DNA of 24,166 bases from Anammoximicrobium sp032229885 (GTDB lineage: Bacteria; Planctomycetota; Planctomycetia; Pirellulales; Pirellulaceae). The notes below the pieces were generated by a model, which searched no databases, was not told the DNA's origin, and worked only from the letters and a program-made list of their open reading frames with translations. The stretch's first letter is position 1, and each line of letters opens with the position of its first letter. The stretch covers positions 1-24,166 of the forward strand of contig JAVYAJ010000032.1 of the NCBI GenBank assembly GCA_032229885.1, given 5' to 3'. Below, in pieces: positions 24,078 to 24,166 of this stretch. Made by a program: the position numbers and the translations under genes.

Positions 24078-24166
24078 TACTTGACGCCGTTTGATCTTGC
24101 CCGATAATGGGTTACGGCGATGGGTGAACTGGGTTGCCCAACTCGGTTGCCCAAAAACGCAACGTA

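Overview
The window looks like a chromosomal segment of a high-GC planctomycete, most likely Pirellulales or a close relative. Three things point there. One protein (7696-9264) carries the planctomycete-type N-terminal export motif FEPLEDRRLLS followed by dockerin-type calcium repeats. A small lipoprotein (18281-18520) belongs to what I recall as a planctomycete-restricted family. The intergenic DNA holds short inverted-repeat elements of a kind common in these genomes, including one whose reading frame gives VTRSASE. Placement is by recognition only; no search was run.

Layout. 1-1300: a Tn5-like (IS4 family) transposase that has lost its C-terminal third, then a 98-bp inverted-repeat element. 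1297-7383 (-): a giant exported alpha-2-macroglobulin with an intact thioester motif. 7696-9264 (+): a CAP/SCP-domain protein with an SdrB-like segment and two dockerin repeats. 9229-9717 (-): an unrecognised 162-aa protein, overlapping the previous gene tail to tail. 9718-10570: a repeat-rich gap with a terminator-like hairpin, a 15-bp x4 tandem repeat, a 16-bp duplication and a palindromic element that supplies the stop codon of the next gene. 10571-12046 (-): an Old Yellow Enzyme-type flavin oxidoreductase. 12377-13228 (-): a single polypeptide joining a zinc anti-sigma (ZAS) domain to an ECF sigma factor. 13589-14248 (-): a lipoprotein thioredoxin.

14550-17259 (+): a receiver-domain protein behind a near-consensus promoter, then a 14-bp x6 tandem repeat, then a soluble FHA-GAF-histidine kinase; the two are a plausible signalling pair. 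17428-18060 (+): an F420H2:NADP oxidoreductase-like dinucleotide-binding protein. 18281-18520 (-) and 18684-21851 (+): a divergent pair of a small lipoprotein and a large exported TPR/CHAT-fold protein that lacks both catalytic residues of CHAT peptidases. The block containing this pair has an identical-core hairpin on each side. 22165-23361 (+): a lipoprotein trypsin-like serine protease with a complete triad. 23362-24001 has no convincing gene but an odd, protein-like minus-strand block. 24002-24074: tRNA-Asn(GTT) with its own promoter-like sequence.

The theme is cell envelope and sensing. Exported or lipid-anchored proteins (macroglobulin, CAP, thioredoxin, small lipoprotein, pseudo-CHAT, protease) are interleaved with two regulators (the ZAS-sigma fusion and the REC/FHA-kinase pair). 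The best candidates for new biology are the ZAS-sigma fusion, whose four putative zinc ligands have the spacing of the redox sensor RsrA and which lies downstream of an exported thioredoxin, and the catalytically dead CHAT protein with its small lipoprotein partner. Most remaining long open frames are antisense shadows caused by GC-rich third codon positions.
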